From positions 3,257,501-3,321,500 of the forward strand of contig NZ_CP056783.1 of NCBI RefSeq assembly GCF_023278045.1: 64,000 nucleotides of DNA, given 5' to 3'. The notes under the pieces were generated by a model. It searched no databases and had not been told where the DNA came from. It was given only the letters and a program-made list of their open reading frames with translations. Origin of the DNA: Flavobacterium sp. K5-23. Its GTDB lineage: Bacteria; Bacteroidota; Bacteroidia; Flavobacteriales; Flavobacteriaceae. A program made the position numbers and the translations under genes. Positions 37,396 to 47,466 of the stretch are shown here, in pieces (position 1 is the first letter of the stretch; every line of letters starts with the position of its first letter).

Positions 37396-37430
37396 AAAAA
37401 GGGCATAAGTTTAAAACTTATGCCCTTTTT
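37396..37430. terminator. bidirectional terminator between antiporter and guaB
   Basis: Long A/T-flanked hairpin: AAAAAGGGCATAAGTTT pairs with AAACTTATGCCCTTTTT around a one- to three-base loop. Flanks give T-tracts on both strands, and the two genes converge here. Confidence 0.88.
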
Positions 37431-37451
37431 AACTTATATATAATCCTTAAA

Positions 37452-38924
37452 TTATCTAGAATAATTAGGAGATTCTTTAGTAATTGTAACGTTATGAGGA
37501 TGACTTTCATTGATACCGCTTGCAGTAATACGAACAAAACGTCCCGTTTCCTGTAAAGTTGGAATATCTTTTGAACCACAGTATCCCATACCAGCACGAA
37601 GTCCTCCAATGAATTGCAACATACTTTCGTTTAATTCTCCTTTGTAAGGCACACGACCTACAATTCCTTCTGGAACTAGTTTCTTAACATCATCTTCAAC
37701 ATCTTGGAAATAACGGTCTTTAGAACCACCTTGCATAGCTTCAACAGAACCCATTCCTCTGTATGATTTGAATTTTCTTCCTTCGAAAATAATAGTCTCT
37801 CCTGGAGATTCTTTTGTACCTGCAAGAAGAGATCCTAACATCACACAATCAGCACCTGCAGCAATTGCTTTAGGAATATCTCCTGTGTAACGTATTCCTC
37901 CATCAGCGATTACTGGAACTCCGGTCCCTTTTAAGGCTGCAGCAACTTCTAAAACTGCAGAAAACTGAGGGAAACCAACACCAGCTACAATTCGAGTTGT
38001 ACAAATTGAACCAGGTCCAATTCCTACTTTTACTCCATCAGCACCATTTTCAACTAAAAATTTAGCCGCTTCAGGTGTAGCAATATTTCCAACGATAACA
38101 TCTATTTGAGGGAATTTAGCTTTTACTTCTTTCAATGTGTTTACAACACCTTGTGTATGTCCGTGAGCTGTATCAATAATGATTGCATCTACTCCAGCGT
38201 TAACTAAAGCTTCTGCTCTTTGTACTGCATCACCAGTAACTCCAATAGCTGCTGCTACACGCAAACGTCCGTAAACATCTTTATTGGCAATAGGTTTTTG
38301 AGTTAATTTAGTAATATCTCTAAAAGTGATTAAACCAACTAATTTGTAGTCTTTGTTTACCACTGGAAGTTTTTCAATTTTATGTCCTTGTAAAACCACT
38401 TCTGCTTGTTCCAAAGAAGTTCCTTCGGCAACAGTAACAAGGTTTTCTGTAGTCATTACTTCAACAATAGGTCTTGCGTTGTTTTTTTCAAAACGCAAGT
38501 CACGATTAGTAACGATTCCTTTTAACTTTTGGTTTTCGTCAACAATTGGAATACCACCAATTCCGTATTCTTTCATTGCGTTTTTTGCATCTGCAACTGT
38601 AGAAGTAAGCGGTAAAGTAACTGGATCGATAATCATCCCTGACTCGGCACGTTTCACTTTACGTACTTTAGCAGCTTGTTGTTCGATAGTCATATTTTTA
38701 TGTAAAACACCTATTCCTCCTTCTTGAGCCATAGCAATAGCCATAGCACTTTCTGTAACCGTATCCATAGCTGCGGATACAATAGGAACGTTAAGCGTAA
38801 TATTTCTTGAGAATTTTGATTGAATGCTCACTTCTCGAGGAAGTACATTGGAGTAGTTAGGAACTAATAAAACATCATCGTAAGTTAAACCTTCGCCGAT
38901 AATCTTGGAGTTGTGTGCTATCAT
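37452..38924 (-). CDS. guaB: inosine-5'-monophosphate dehydrogenase
   Basis: 490 residues. A TIM-barrel core is interrupted by two CBS domains (about residues 97-210). The catalytic loop has [15 protein letters not shown] with Cys308. NAD and IMP regions [23 protein letters not shown] and [13 protein letters not shown] are intact, and the flap has [10 protein letters not shown]. It oxidises IMP to XMP, the committed step to GTP. The CBS pair gives allosteric control by purine nucleotides. On the minus strand TATATTTG (38951-38958 complement) lies 26 bases before the ATG and fits a -7 element. Confidence 0.97.
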   Translation of the reverse strand: MIAHNSKIIGEGLTYDDVLLVPNYSNVLPREVSIQSKFSRNITLNVPIVSAAMDTVTESAMAIAMAQEGGIGVLHKNMTIEQQAAKVRKVKRAESGMIIDPVTLPLTSTVADAKNAMKEYGIGGIPIVDENQKLKGIVTNRDLRFEKNNARPIVEVMTTENLVTVAEGTSLEQAEVVLQGHKIEKLPVVNKDYKLVGLITFRDITKLTQKPIANKDVYGRLRVAAAIGVTGDAVQRAEALVNAGVDAIIIDTAHGHTQGVVNTLKEVKAKFPQIDVIVGNIATPEAAKFLVENGADGVKVGIGPGSICTTRIVAGVGFPQFSAVLEVAAALKGTGVPVIADGGIRYTGDIPKAIAAGADCVMLGSLLAGTKESPGETIIFEGRKFKSYRGMGSVEAMQGGSKDRYFQDVEDDVKKLVPEGIVGRVPYKGELNESMLQFIGGLRAGMGYCGSKDIPTLQETGRFVRITASGINESHPHNVTITKESPNYSR

Positions 38925-38950
38925 GTTGCAATTTCTAGTTGAATTGCGTG

Positions 38951-38958
38951 CAAATATA
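38951..38958 (-). promoter_or_regulatory. candidate -7 element of guaB
   Basis: The complement reads TATATTTG, matching TAnnTTTG, 26 bases upstream of the guaB start. No clear -33 TTTG is seen. Confidence 0.35.
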
Positions 38959-39106
38959 GCAAATTATTTTGATTTTAAATTACTTATTAGATGATTTGTA
39001 AAACGGAAGTACAGAATAGTTTAAATTTAGGAGTAAAAACTTATCTTAATTCTTAAAATTAAAGTCAAATTAGATAAAACAATATGAAAATCATAAAAGG
39101 GAAAAC

Positions 39107-40498
39107 TTAATTATCGTCCTCTCTATCTTTTAGGACTATATTAAAACCAAATTGAAAAGAAAGACTATTTGCTTTTGACAAATCTTTATATTCTAATAAA
39201 TTATCAGCAAGCATATAAAAATTCAACTTCCCTAAGTTAGTCGATAATCCAAGTCCAATATTTTTATACGAATAAGAGTCAGCAGTATAAGTTGCTTTTA
39301 TTTGTAAGTTCTCAAAAACATTTCTTTTATAATAAGCTGTCATAGCGACCAAAGGCGTTCTCGGTGTTGACATAACAAACAATTGCGCCCCAACAGAGTT
39401 TCTATAATCGGTGTCTGTTCCATCACAATTACAGTCGGCATTATCAGCATCATCAAATGAGTACTGAATCGAGGAATTAAATTTCGTTGGTCTCCAGGTA
39501 GTATATTTAGTATGGATTGTTTCTGATGGAATAGCGTTCTTAAAATCATTTATCGCGTCAGAAGTAGTGGTTCCCGAATTAAAATTAGGGTTAATTCCCT
39601 CATAATTATATGTCCCTATAAAAGTATAATTCGCTACTTCTTTAGAATGTCTTACAAATCCTAAATCAATGAGACTTGCAGTAAACTGAATGTTTTTTTG
39701 TGGGTAATAAGTCAATCCAGCATCAATTCCAAGTCCCAAATTTCCACCAAAAAATGTTTTACCTAAAAGATTATCATCAGCGGCATCAGAATTATCATCT
39801 GTGTAATTAGTTAAACCAGAAGTATTTAGTTGAATATTCGAATAAATCTTTTGCTCATAGAAAGTATTAGTTGAAGGAACGGTATAAATATATCCAGAAT
39901 TTCGGGTTGAACTGGCATTAAAAATGCTGGAATATATTTTCCCTCTTATGCCTAAAATCAGTTTCTCATTTACTTTCTTATTAAATCCGAGATGAAAAAC
40001 AGAAAGCATTTCGGCCTTAGCGCTTAAATCCGACAAATCAAAAACCTTCCCAAGATAATCTCTATTTCCGTCAAGAGCTAAACGAATTAATTCACTAGGA
40101 GTATAAGCCAAGAAATCAAATTCCTGGTACATCCCGAAAGAAACATAAGAACTGTTTTCCCATCCTTTAATTTTGAATCCAGCATTAAATATTTCAATTT
40201 GTTCGTTAATTGCTAGCCTGTCTTTGCGAGTTGTAGAAAGAACAACATCTCTTAATTTAATATTTATATCAACACCGTTATCCGCAAATAAATCATAAGC
40301 CGAAAAACCACTCGAGCCTACATTTGCCGAAATACCGGAAAGTAAAGGAATTCCAAAATACCATTTATAATTAACATCGGCAGCTGGATTAGTCAACAAT
40401 GATTGTGGTACTGAGGTGAAGTTGTATAAAATTTGTTTGTTTTGAGACGTTGCACTTATTGACATAAACACAATGAAAAATAAAAATAATTTCCTCAT
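39107..40498 (-). CDS. outer-membrane beta-barrel protein, DUF5723-like
   Basis: 463 residues with a signal peptide (MRKLFLFFIVFMSISATSQ). The mature start QILYNFTSVPQSLLTNPA followed by YFGIPLLSGISANVG is typical of DUF5723-type Bacteroidota barrels. The rest shows alternating hydrophobic strands ending in Phe/Tyr (LSFQFGFNIVL at the C-terminus), so it is probably an outer-membrane protein. The function is unknown; some relatives are predicted structural porins. It overlaps the upstream lipoprotein gene by four bases, indicating translational coupling. Confidence 0.78.
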   Translation of the reverse strand: MRKLFLFFIVFMSISATSQNKQILYNFTSVPQSLLTNPAADVNYKWYFGIPLLSGISANVGSSGFSAYDLFADNGVDINIKLRDVVLSTTRKDRLAINEQIEIFNAGFKIKGWENSSYVSFGMYQEFDFLAYTPSELIRLALDGNRDYLGKVFDLSDLSAKAEMLSVFHLGFNKKVNEKLILGIRGKIYSSIFNASSTRNSGYIYTVPSTNTFYEQKIYSNIQLNTSGLTNYTDDNSDAADDNLLGKTFFGGNLGLGIDAGLTYYPQKNIQFTASLIDLGFVRHSKEVANYTFIGTYNYEGINPNFNSGTTTSDAINDFKNAIPSETIHTKYTTWRPTKFNSSIQYSFDDADNADCNCDGTDTDYRNSVGAQLFVMSTPRTPLVAMTAYYKRNVFENLQIKATYTADSYSYKNIGLGLSTNLGKLNFYMLADNLLEYKDLSKANSLSFQFGFNIVLKDREDDN

Positions 40499-41037
40499 TC
40501 TAATTCCAAATAAATAGTTGCACCTGAACGCAATTTTAAACTTCCTCCATTTATAGCTGGGCCAGGTCCCATTCGAATTGAAAAAATGATTTTAACCGTA
40601 GATTTGAACACATCTAATTTAGCATTTTCAAAAACATCAATTTTAATTACTTTATTATCAACACCTGTATAAGCAGGAACATTAAAAGGGATGGAATAAA
40701 CTGGCACATCATTTTGAGTTAGCATAATTAACTCAATAGTAAACGCTCTATTAATCGTGTTCGTATATTCAAAATTTAATTCCGCTTTTTTTAAGCTATC
40801 GCGAAAATAAGAATCCCGAAATGCATCAAATTCAGAAAATGCTACAATTAAATTTTGTTCCCTTCCGTTTGTAATAAATTGACTTGATTTAACATCAAAA
40901 TATGCCAAATTAGTAACAATTACAGGCTTTAGCTTTACATCATTTATTTGATCAAAATCTAGATTACTAGAACAAGAAGAAAGTACTAACAACAAAATTA
41001 GTGTTCCGAAAATTCGATATAATGAATGTGATTTCAT
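40495..41037 (-). CDS. lipoprotein paired with the barrel gene
   Basis: 180 residues from the ATG at 41037; a TTG three codons earlier is unlikely. The lipoprotein signal MKSHSLYRIFGTLILLLVLS leads to the lipidated cysteine at residue 22. The mature part has FDQINDVKLKPVIVTNLAYF and ends SLKLRSGATIYLELE, probably all beta. Its stop overlaps the start of the DUF5723-like gene (ATGA-type overlap), so the two form one unit. No family recognised. Confidence 0.78.
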   Translation of the reverse strand: MKSHSLYRIFGTLILLLVLSSCSSNLDFDQINDVKLKPVIVTNLAYFDVKSSQFITNGREQNLIVAFSEFDAFRDSYFRDSLKKAELNFEYTNTINRAFTIELIMLTQNDVPVYSIPFNVPAYTGVDNKVIKIDVFENAKLDVFKSTVKIIFSIRMGPGPAINGGSLKLRSGATIYLELE

Positions 41038-41130
41038 TTTAAACAATTAAATATTAATTTATTGATCATTATAAGTTGCATAAAACGGTTTCCTAAATAC
41101 TATATTGTTTTCTATACTCTAAATTATTTA

Positions 41131-41994
41131 TTAATGAAACTCTCCAAACAATTTAGAAGCTTCGTTATATGCGCTTTCAAAACTTAGTGGATTTAAGTTT
41201 GTTTTTACTTTATTGGCCGTAAAATACGACAATAGCTTTTCAGTGGGCATATTTCCAGTCAAATCATCTGTAGCCATAGGACAGCCACCAAATCCCTGTA
41301 TTGCACCATCATATCGACGACATCCTGCTTTATAAGCTGCATCAATTTTTTCAAACCATTTATCAGGAGTAGTATGCAAATGAGCGCCAAATTCTATTGC
41401 TGGATATTTTGGAATTAAATTTGAAAATAAATAACTTATCACATCTGGAGTTGAATTACCTACCGTGTCAGACAGCGACAGAATTTTAACCCCCATATTA
41501 GATAATTTTTCAGTCCAGTCACCTACTATCTCAACATCCCAAGGATCTCCATAGGGATTTCCAAAACCCATAGACAAGTAAGCCACAACTTCTTTATTCG
41601 TTTTATCAGCAATTTCAAGAATTTCCTCTAAAGTAATTAAGGATTCCGCTATCGTTTTATGAGTATTTCGCATTTGGAAATTCTCTGAAATAGAGAATGG
41701 AAATCCTAAGTATTGAATTTCCTTGTGTTGAGAAGCTATTTCAGCTCCTCTAGTATTGGCAATAATAGCTAATAATTTACTGGTAGTTTGTGATAGGTCT
41801 AATTGGGCTAACACCTCTGCAGTATCCTGCATTTGAGGAATTGCTTTTGGAGAAACAAAACTCCCAAAATCAATAGAATCAAACCCTACCCTCAATAATG
41901 ATTGAATATAAGCCACTTTCCTTTCAGTAGGTATAAAAGGCTTTATACCTTGCATGGCATCGCGCGGACATTCTATAATTTTTATTGGTTCCAT
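41131..41994 (-). CDS. hydroxymethylglutaryl-CoA lyase family protein
   Basis: 287 residues of the HMGL-like TIM barrel. The start IIECPRDAMQGIKPFIPTE carries the catalytic Arg (PRD) and substrate residues. AHLHTTPDKWFEKI gives the metal-binding His-X-His, and GFGGCPMATDDLTGNMPTE carries the catalytic cysteine loop of the lyase. It splits HMG-CoA into acetoacetate and acetyl-CoA in leucine degradation. The residues GGCPMA vary slightly from GGCPFA, so a related aldolase substrate is possible. Confidence 0.88.
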   Translation of the reverse strand: MEPIKIIECPRDAMQGIKPFIPTERKVAYIQSLLRVGFDSIDFGSFVSPKAIPQMQDTAEVLAQLDLSQTTSKLLAIIANTRGAEIASQHKEIQYLGFPFSISENFQMRNTHKTIAESLITLEEILEIADKTNKEVVAYLSMGFGNPYGDPWDVEIVGDWTEKLSNMGVKILSLSDTVGNSTPDVISYLFSNLIPKYPAIEFGAHLHTTPDKWFEKIDAAYKAGCRRYDGAIQGFGGCPMATDDLTGNMPTEKLLSYFTANKVKTNLNPLSFESAYNEASKLFGEFH

Positions 41995-42060
41995 AGATTT
42001 TCAAAGATAAGAAAACTTGCATATTGGCAAAGTATCTGACTTATTAAATTTAAACAAAAT

Positions 42061-42098
42061 AAAAATGCGTAATTCCAAAAAGAGTATTACGCATTTTT
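42061..42098 (-). terminator. terminator of pyrD
   Basis: Arms AAAAATGCGTAAT (42061-42073) and ATTACGCATTTTT (42086-42098). It lies downstream of the pyrD stop and upstream of the HMG-CoA lyase-type gene. Confidence 0.85.
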
Positions 42099-42123
42099 TA
42101 ATATAAATTTAGATTAAGCCATT

Positions 42124-43143
42124 CTATAAACGGTCTGCTATTTTTTTGTTAATTGCTTTCACCAAGGCTGGACCCTCATAGATAAAACCGGTATACAACT
42201 GAACCAGACTAGCTCCAGCATCTAATTTCTCAATGGCATCATCAGCAGAATGAATACCTCCCACTCCAATGATTGGGAAAGCTTTATTACTTTTTTGAGA
42301 TAAAAAACGGATGACTTCAGTAGAACGTTTCGTTAATGGCTTTCCTGACAAACCACCCATTTCGTTTTTATTATCGGATTGTAACCCTTCTCTAGATATG
42401 GTTGTGTTTGTGGCAATCACACCCGCAATTTTGGTTTCTTTAATGATATCAATAATATCCAACAATTGTTCGTCAGTTAAATCAGGAGCAATTTTTAGCA
42501 GAATTGGCTTTTGTTTTGGCTTAGCCAAATTCTTGTTTTGCAATGTTTGCAACAATTGCGTCAAAGGCTCTTTGTCTTGTAATGCACGTAGATTTGGTGT
42601 GTTTGGAGAACTCACATTCACCACAAAATAATCCACATAATCATACAAAGCGTCAAAACATATTTCGTAATCTGAAGTCGCCTCTTCATTTGGAGTTAAT
42701 TTGTTTTTACCGATATTCCCTCCTATTAAAACTCCTTTATTAGATTTAAGTCTTTCTACCGCTTCCTGAACTCCCCCGTTATTGAACCCCATTCTATTAA
42801 TAATAGCCGAATCTTCTTTAAGGCGAAATAATCGTTTCTTAGGATTTCCTTCCTGTCCCTTAGGAGTCAAAGTTCCTATTTCAATAAAACCAAATCCAAA
42901 GTTAGACAACTCATTATACAACTTGGCGTCTTTATCAAAACCAGCGGCTAGGCCAACAGGGTTTTTAAATTTCAATCCAAAGACTTCTGTTTCCAATCTT
43001 TTGTCATCTACTAAATATAATGAACGATAAATAGCCGAAAAACCAGGTATTTTAGAAGTTAAACGAACTAAAGAAAAGGTGAAATAATGTATTTTTTCTG
43101 GGTCGAATAGAAAAAAAAGCGGACGTATTAGTAGTTTGTACAT
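42124..43143 (-). CDS. pyrD: quinone-dependent dihydroorotate dehydrogenase
   Basis: 339 residues, class 2 type. The N-terminal extension with a hydrophobic helix ([21 protein letters not shown]) is the membrane-contact part of the quinone-linked enzyme. FMN/substrate motifs are [43 protein letters not shown] and [15 protein letters not shown] with the catalytic serine. It oxidises dihydroorotate to orotate in pyrimidine synthesis. TATTTTTG on the minus strand (43162-43169 complement) may be its -7 promoter element. Confidence 0.96.
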   Translation of the reverse strand: MYKLLIRPLFFLFDPEKIHYFTFSLVRLTSKIPGFSAIYRSLYLVDDKRLETEVFGLKFKNPVGLAAGFDKDAKLYNELSNFGFGFIEIGTLTPKGQEGNPKKRLFRLKEDSAIINRMGFNNGGVQEAVERLKSNKGVLIGGNIGKNKLTPNEEATSDYEICFDALYDYVDYFVVNVSSPNTPNLRALQDKEPLTQLLQTLQNKNLAKPKQKPILLKIAPDLTDEQLLDIIDIIKETKIAGVIATNTTISREGLQSDNKNEMGGLSGKPLTKRSTEVIRFLSQKSNKAFPIIGVGGIHSADDAIEKLDAGASLVQLYTGFIYEGPALVKAINKKIADRL

Positions 43144-43324
43144 AGTGTTTTGTTGTGATATGCAAAAATAGAATTATCTAGCCGATAAATAAATATTTAG
43201 AAACTAAATTTATAATCATATAAAACAAACCGTATCCATTTTACTTATAATAAAATTAATTGACTAATTTTAAGGTAGTTAAAGGCTTTTAAATTTAATA
43301 TATTAATTTAATTCAGAAAAAATT

Positions 43325-43849
43325 ATGAAAAAAAATGTAGCTTTCAGTAAATTATCGCCTGCCTTAATTACCATTTTAGTAGTTTTATTTGTAGGAGTAA
43401 GTTGTAATTCCCCAAAAAAAGAGAGTAAAGAAATGTTTGACATGACTTCCGCCAAGAAAGCCATAGAAGAACAAAATGCAGTTTTTATAGAGGCTATGAA
43501 CAAAGGGGATTCCGTAACTGTTGCAAATAACTATACCATAGACGCCAAGTTTATGCAACCCAATGCTAAAGCGGCAGAAGGAAGAAACAACATTCAACAC
43601 CTTATGTCTAATTTTATGAAATCAGGAATGCCAGTTTTTGACATAAAAATTGTTGAGCTTTGGGGAAATGACGAAACTTTAACAGTAGAAGAGCAATGGA
43701 CTTTCAGTGACAAAGACGGAAAAATAGTTGATAGCGGAAAAGCTCTTGAATTATGGAAAATGGAAGATGGAAAGTGGAAGATTCATAGAGATTGCTATAA
43801 TTCGGATATGCCAATGACTATGCCCATGAATATGCCTAAAAGCCATTGA
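43325..43849 (+). CDS. lipoprotein with NTF2-like (DUF4440) domain
   Basis: 174 residues. The N-terminus has a lipoprotein-type signal (SPALITILVVLFVGVSC-like; lipid cysteine in VGVSCN, residue 27). The mature part has AIEEQNAVFIEAMNKGDSVT, AKFMQPNAKAAEGRNNIQHL, EQWTFSDKDGKIVDSGKALE and WKIHRDCYNSDMP, the usual strand order of DUF4440/SnoaL-type proteins. The tail is methionine-rich (MPMTMPMNMPKSH), which might bind copper, though this is speculative. No enzyme activity is known. A long palindromic hairpin follows at 43868. Confidence 0.85.
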   Translation: MKKNVAFSKLSPALITILVVLFVGVSCNSPKKESKEMFDMTSAKKAIEEQNAVFIEAMNKGDSVTVANNYTIDAKFMQPNAKAAEGRNNIQHLMSNFMKSGMPVFDIKIVELWGNDETLTVEEQWTFSDKDGKIVDSGKALELWKMEDGKWKIHRDCYNSDMPMTMPMNMPKSH

Positions 43850-43867
43850 CATACCGAGTAATTAATT

Positions 43868-43923
43868 ATAAATCGAAAGCATAAAAGAGTGTAGTACATC
43901 ACTTTTTTATGCTTTCGATTTAT
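43868..43923 (+). terminator. long hairpin after the DUF4440 gene
   Basis: Arms of 24 bases: ATAAATCGAAAGCATAAAAG then AGTG (43868-43891) with CACTTTTTTATGCTTTCGAT then TTAT (43900-43923); one G-T wobble, loop of eight. No long T-tract follows, so it is a putative terminator. The remaining 200 bases to pepT are AT-rich; TATATTTG (44094-44101) may be the pepT -7 element. Confidence 0.6.
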
Positions 43924-44124
43924 GATTACTTTAATTCATAACATCGTTACTCACAAAGAATGAATTCAATCCTTTTTTTAAATTAGAGAAAAAGCAAGGG
44001 GAATAAGAAATAATAATATTAATCCAAACTATTATCTAGTATGTTTATTTAGAATGACAAATGTAAATAATAGTCCCTTTTTCAAATAAAATGTATATTT
44101 GTGCTTCATTAAAAAAATCACAAT

Positions 44125-45399
44125 ATGCAACATATTATAGATCGTTTCATCAGTTATGTAATAATTGACACTGAATCAGATCCAAATTCAGATACTACAC
44201 CCAGCACAGCAAAACAATGGGACTTAGCCAATAAATTAGTTGAGGAGTTAAAAGCTATTGGTATGCAAGACGTAACCATAGATGACAAAGCTTACATTAT
44301 GGCTACTTTGCCAAGTAATGTATCTCATGAAGTACCTACAATTGGGTTTATTTCTCATTTTGACACTACTCCTGATTTTACTGGAGCAAATGTAAAGCCT
44401 CAAATTATCCCTAATTATGACGGAAAAGACATTGTACTAAATGCTGAAAAAAATATAATTTTATCGCCTAATTATTTCAAAGATCTGTTGCAATACAAAG
44501 GACAAACTTTGATTACAACTGACGGTACAACCTTACTAGGCGCAGACGATAAAGCAGGAATAACCGAAATTGTTACCGCAATGGAATTCCTTATCAATAA
44601 TCCTGAAATTAAACACGGAAAAATTAGAGTTGGTTTCACACCAGATGAAGAAATTGGTCGTGGTGCACACCATTTTGATGTAGATAAATTTGGAGCTGAT
44701 TGGGCTTATACAATGGACGGAAGTCAGGTAGGTGAATTAGAATATGAAAATTTTAATGCGGCTGGAGCCAAAATTACTTTCAAAGGAAAAAGTGTTCACC
44801 CTGGATACGCCAAAGGTAAAATGATTAACTCTATGTTAATTGCAAATGATTTTATCAATGCTTTACCAAAAGGGGAAAATCCACAAGAAACTAAAGGATA
44901 TGAAGGATTTTTCCATGTTCACCATTTAACAGGAAGCATCGAAGAAACTGTTTTGGAATTAATCATCAGAGACCACAGCAAGAAAAAATTTGAAAAGCGC
45001 AAGGATTTAATCTTAAAAATAACTCGCAAAATCAACAAACAATTTGCGAAACAATTTGGAGAAGATATCGTAATTGCAGAAATAAACGATCAATATTACA
45101 ATATGAAGGAAAAGGTTGTTCCTGTAAAACATATTGTTGACATCGCCGAAAAAGCAATGAAAGAATTAGACATTAAACCATTAATCAAACCTATTCGTGG
45201 GGGAACAGATGGTTGCCAATTGTCATACAAAGGATTGCCTTGCCCAAATATATTTGCGGGAGGACATAACTTCCACGGTAAATACGAATATGTTCCTGTA
45301 GAAAGTATGCAAAAAGCAGTTAATGTAATTGTTAAAATTGCTGAATTAACTTCCTTACCAAATTTTGGATTAGAAAAAGAAAAAACTAAAAAGAAATAA
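44125..45399 (+). CDS. pepT: peptidase T (tripeptide aminopeptidase)
   Basis: 424 residues, M20B metallopeptidase. The metal site is SHFDTTPDF (His78, Asp80), [11 protein letters not shown] and [14 protein letters not shown], with the catalytic glutamate in DEE. The C-terminal metal histidine is in [13 protein letters not shown]. It cleaves the N-terminal residue from tripeptides in the cytoplasm. The following gene starts four bases after its stop, so they are probably co-transcribed. Confidence 0.95.
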   Translation: MQHIIDRFISYVIIDTESDPNSDTTPSTAKQWDLANKLVEELKAIGMQDVTIDDKAYIMATLPSNVSHEVPTIGFISHFDTTPDFTGANVKPQIIPNYDGKDIVLNAEKNIILSPNYFKDLLQYKGQTLITTDGTTLLGADDKAGITEIVTAMEFLINNPEIKHGKIRVGFTPDEEIGRGAHHFDVDKFGADWAYTMDGSQVGELEYENFNAAGAKITFKGKSVHPGYAKGKMINSMLIANDFINALPKGENPQETKGYEGFFHVHHLTGSIEETVLELIIRDHSKKKFEKRKDLILKITRKINKQFAKQFGEDIVIAEINDQYYNMKEKVVPVKHIVDIAEKAMKELDIKPLIKPIRGGTDGCQLSYKGLPCPNIFAGGHNFHGKYEYVPVESMQKAVNVIVKIAELTSLPNFGLEKEKTKKK

Positions 45400-45402
45400 T
45401 AA

Positions 45403-45990
45403 TTGGAATCTTCAACGCCTAAAAAACACACTTGGGACAAGAATAACAACTGGACAGAAGAATTAAATCTACTGAAAGAAATTATTGCCCAAACTGAACT
45501 TGTTGAAACTACAAAATGGGGAGGTCCAGTTTATGTTTTAAACGGTAAAAATGTAATAGGTGTTGGAGGATTTAAAAGTTATTTTGGAATTTGGTTCTAT
45601 AATGGTGTTTTTCTTAACGATGAAAAAAAATTACTAGTCAATGCTCAAGAAGGAGTTACAAAATCCTTACGACAATGGCGTTTTAATGCTATCGAAGAAG
45701 TTAACGAGAAAGATATATTAGCTTATATTCAGGAAGCAATAGAAAATGAGAAAGCAGGTAAAGTCATTAAACCGACAACCAAGAAAATGGTTACTGCCCA
45801 AGAATTGCAACAAGAATTAGACAGCAATAGTACTTTGGCGGAAGCCTTTAAAAATTTCTCACTCGCAAAGCAACGGGAATTTCACGAATACATTGAAGAA
45901 GCAAAAAGAGAACCCACCAAATTCTCCAGAATTGAAAAAATAAAACCAATGATTCTTGAAAACATTGGTTTGAATGATAAGTACAAATAA
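45403..45990 (+). CDS. DUF1801/YdeI-like protein, TTG start
   Basis: 195 residues read from TTG at 45403 (reading ESSTPKKHTWDKNNNWTEEL). No ATG or GTG lies in frame before the conserved region; the next methionine is around residue 129. The DUF1801 pattern KWGGPVYVLNGKNVIGVGGF and FGIWFYNGVFL is followed by a YdeI/OmdA-like C-terminal helix bundle (LAEAFKNFSLAKQREFHEYI, EAKREPTKFSRIEKI). It may bind a small molecule; no enzymatic role is known. The start four bases past pepT suggests translational coupling. Confidence 0.85.
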   Translation: MESSTPKKHTWDKNNNWTEELNLLKEIIAQTELVETTKWGGPVYVLNGKNVIGVGGFKSYFGIWFYNGVFLNDEKKLLVNAQEGVTKSLRQWRFNAIEEVNEKDILAYIQEAIENEKAGKVIKPTTKKMVTAQELQQELDSNSTLAEAFKNFSLAKQREFHEYIEEAKREPTKFSRIEKIKPMILENIGLNDKYK

Positions 45991-45997
45991 AAAAAAA

Positions 45998-46029
45998 CCC
46001 AATCAGAAATAATTTCCGATTGGGATTTT
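45998..46029. terminator. bidirectional terminator after the DUF1801 gene / yajC
   Basis: Arms CCCAATCAGAAA (45998-46009) and TTTCCGATTGGG (46013-46024) with one mismatch, A8 before and T5 after. Confidence 0.8.
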
Positions 46030-46048
46030 TACTTAACCTTAAAAAGGT

Positions 46049-46321
46049 TTATTTTTTAGCTAAAGTAGCACTCATTTCCAAAGAAATTGCAGAACGCTCC
46101 ATTTTTAATTTTCCAGACATTGTTTCAACTACAACTGTAGTATCAGCAAGCTCAGAAACTTTTCCATGAAGACCACTTTTAGTGATGATTTTATCACCTA
46201 CTTTTAAAGCACTTTCAAATTCTTTTTCGTTTTTAGCTCTTTTTTGTTGTGGTCTTATCATAAAAAAATAGATTACGACAAACATTAATAAAAAAGGGGC
46301 AAATTGAGTTAATTGTTCCAT
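46049..46321 (-). CDS. yajC: preprotein translocase subunit YajC
   Basis: 90 residues. A single N-terminal membrane helix (FAPFLLMFVVIYFFMIRPQQ) is followed by the conserved RPQQKRAKNEKEFESALKVG and a small beta domain (DKIITKSGLHGKVSELADTT). It joins SecDF beside SecYEG. It starts 30 bases after nusB and is probably in the same transcript. Confidence 0.95.
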   Translation of the reverse strand: MEQLTQFAPFLLMFVVIYFFMIRPQQKRAKNEKEFESALKVGDKIITKSGLHGKVSELADTTVVVETMSGKLKMERSAISLEMSATLAKK

Positions 46322-46351
46322 AGTTTTTTTATTCTTTTTTTAAATTTATTA

Positions 46352-47296
46352 TTACAATAAACCGCGACCGGTTTTATTTAGTTTTTTATTGGCTTCTAGT
46401 TCTTTAACTAAGCTATCTAAAATACCGTTGATAAAAATACTACTTTTTGGTGTAGAATACTCTTTAGCAAGTTCTAAATATTCATTTAAAGTTACTTTTA
46501 CAGGAATCGACGGGAATTTCAATAATTCACAAATAGCCATTTTAAGAATGATAGTATCGATTTCCGCGATTCTATCACTGTCCCAGTTTGGAGTTTTATC
46601 AACAAATTCCTTTGCTAATTCCGCTTCGTTTAAAACAGTTTTTCTAAACAAGTCTTTTACAAAGGCCTTGTCATCGCTATCCTTATAAACTTTAGGCACA
46701 CTGAAATTATCATCCATTATAGGTTTCATTGATTTCAATTGCTTAATGATATGAGTGTTTACCAATGGGATATCATCAATCCAAGTCAGTTTATCATCTT
46801 CAAGAAATTCGTATAGTTTTTCATTAGGAACGATAACATCCTGGAATAAATCAGCAATAAGCTGTCTGTCTTCTTCAAAAGAAGTTGCTGGATTACTCAT
46901 ATAATCTGTATAATACTTACTTGCTTTAACAGCATTAAGTAACAACAAAATATAATCATCGTTTAAGTGCCAAGAATCAATTTTACGGGTTTCTAAAGCG
47001 ATGCTAAGAGAATTGTTTTCAGCGAAGATTTGAAAAATGCTATTCTTAACAAACTTTTCGTTGGGTTTACGCTCTTGTGGCGTAGCAAGATGTTTTAAGC
47101 TTGACTTGTGTAAAAATTCAGACTCTTTTTTACAAATTTCCATTAAGGAAGAAATCATTGTAAGGTATAAATCTTGAATATTATCGATACTATAAAAAAG
47201 AAATTTTTCTTCTTTTTCTAGATTATCCGATCCGTTTTGATGCATCGCATAAATGGATTGCATGACTTTAACGCGTATGTGTCTTCTATTTACCAC
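46352..47296 (-). CDS. nusB: transcription antitermination factor NusB (long form)
   Basis: 314 residues; most bacterial NusB proteins are about 140. The opening RRHIRVKVMQSIYAMHQNGS is the NusB RNA-binding start, and the canonical NusB end is at the C-terminus (WDSDRIAEIDTIILKMAICE, PVKVTLNEYLELAKEYSTPK and SSIFINGILD). The middle, about 150 residues, is the insert found in Bacteroidota. It would bind boxA RNA with NusE to support rRNA transcription. TATTTTTG on the minus strand (47326-47333 complement) 30 bases upstream may be its -7 element. Confidence 0.92.
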   Translation of the reverse strand: MVNRRHIRVKVMQSIYAMHQNGSDNLEKEEKFLFYSIDNIQDLYLTMISSLMEICKKESEFLHKSSLKHLATPQERKPNEKFVKNSIFQIFAENNSLSIALETRKIDSWHLNDDYILLLLNAVKASKYYTDYMSNPATSFEEDRQLIADLFQDVIVPNEKLYEFLEDDKLTWIDDIPLVNTHIIKQLKSMKPIMDDNFSVPKVYKDSDDKAFVKDLFRKTVLNEAELAKEFVDKTPNWDSDRIAEIDTIILKMAICELLKFPSIPVKVTLNEYLELAKEYSTPKSSIFINGILDSLVKELEANKKLNKTGRGLL

Positions 47297-47390
47297 CTTG
47301 TAAGAACTTTAATTAAATTAGCCTGCAAAAATAAGGATTTCCTTTTTTATATTAAAATATATGAATACTTATTTTAAAAGCATTCGGTGA

Positions 47391-47466
47391 ACAGTGGTCA
47401 GTGGTCAGTTTTTAGTGTTCAGCAGTAAGAAAGGACTGAACACTAAGAACCGCATACTGAACACTA
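47391..47466. repeat. dispersed ACTGAACACTGA-type repeat (copy 4)
   Basis: AACAGTGGTCAGTGGTCAGT, TTAGTGTTCAGCAG, GGACTGAACACTAAGAACCG and CATACTGAACACTA. It sits between nusB and the leucine-type dehydrogenase and touches the stop codon of the latter. The CAGTG and CACTG halves face each other. Confidence 0.6.
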
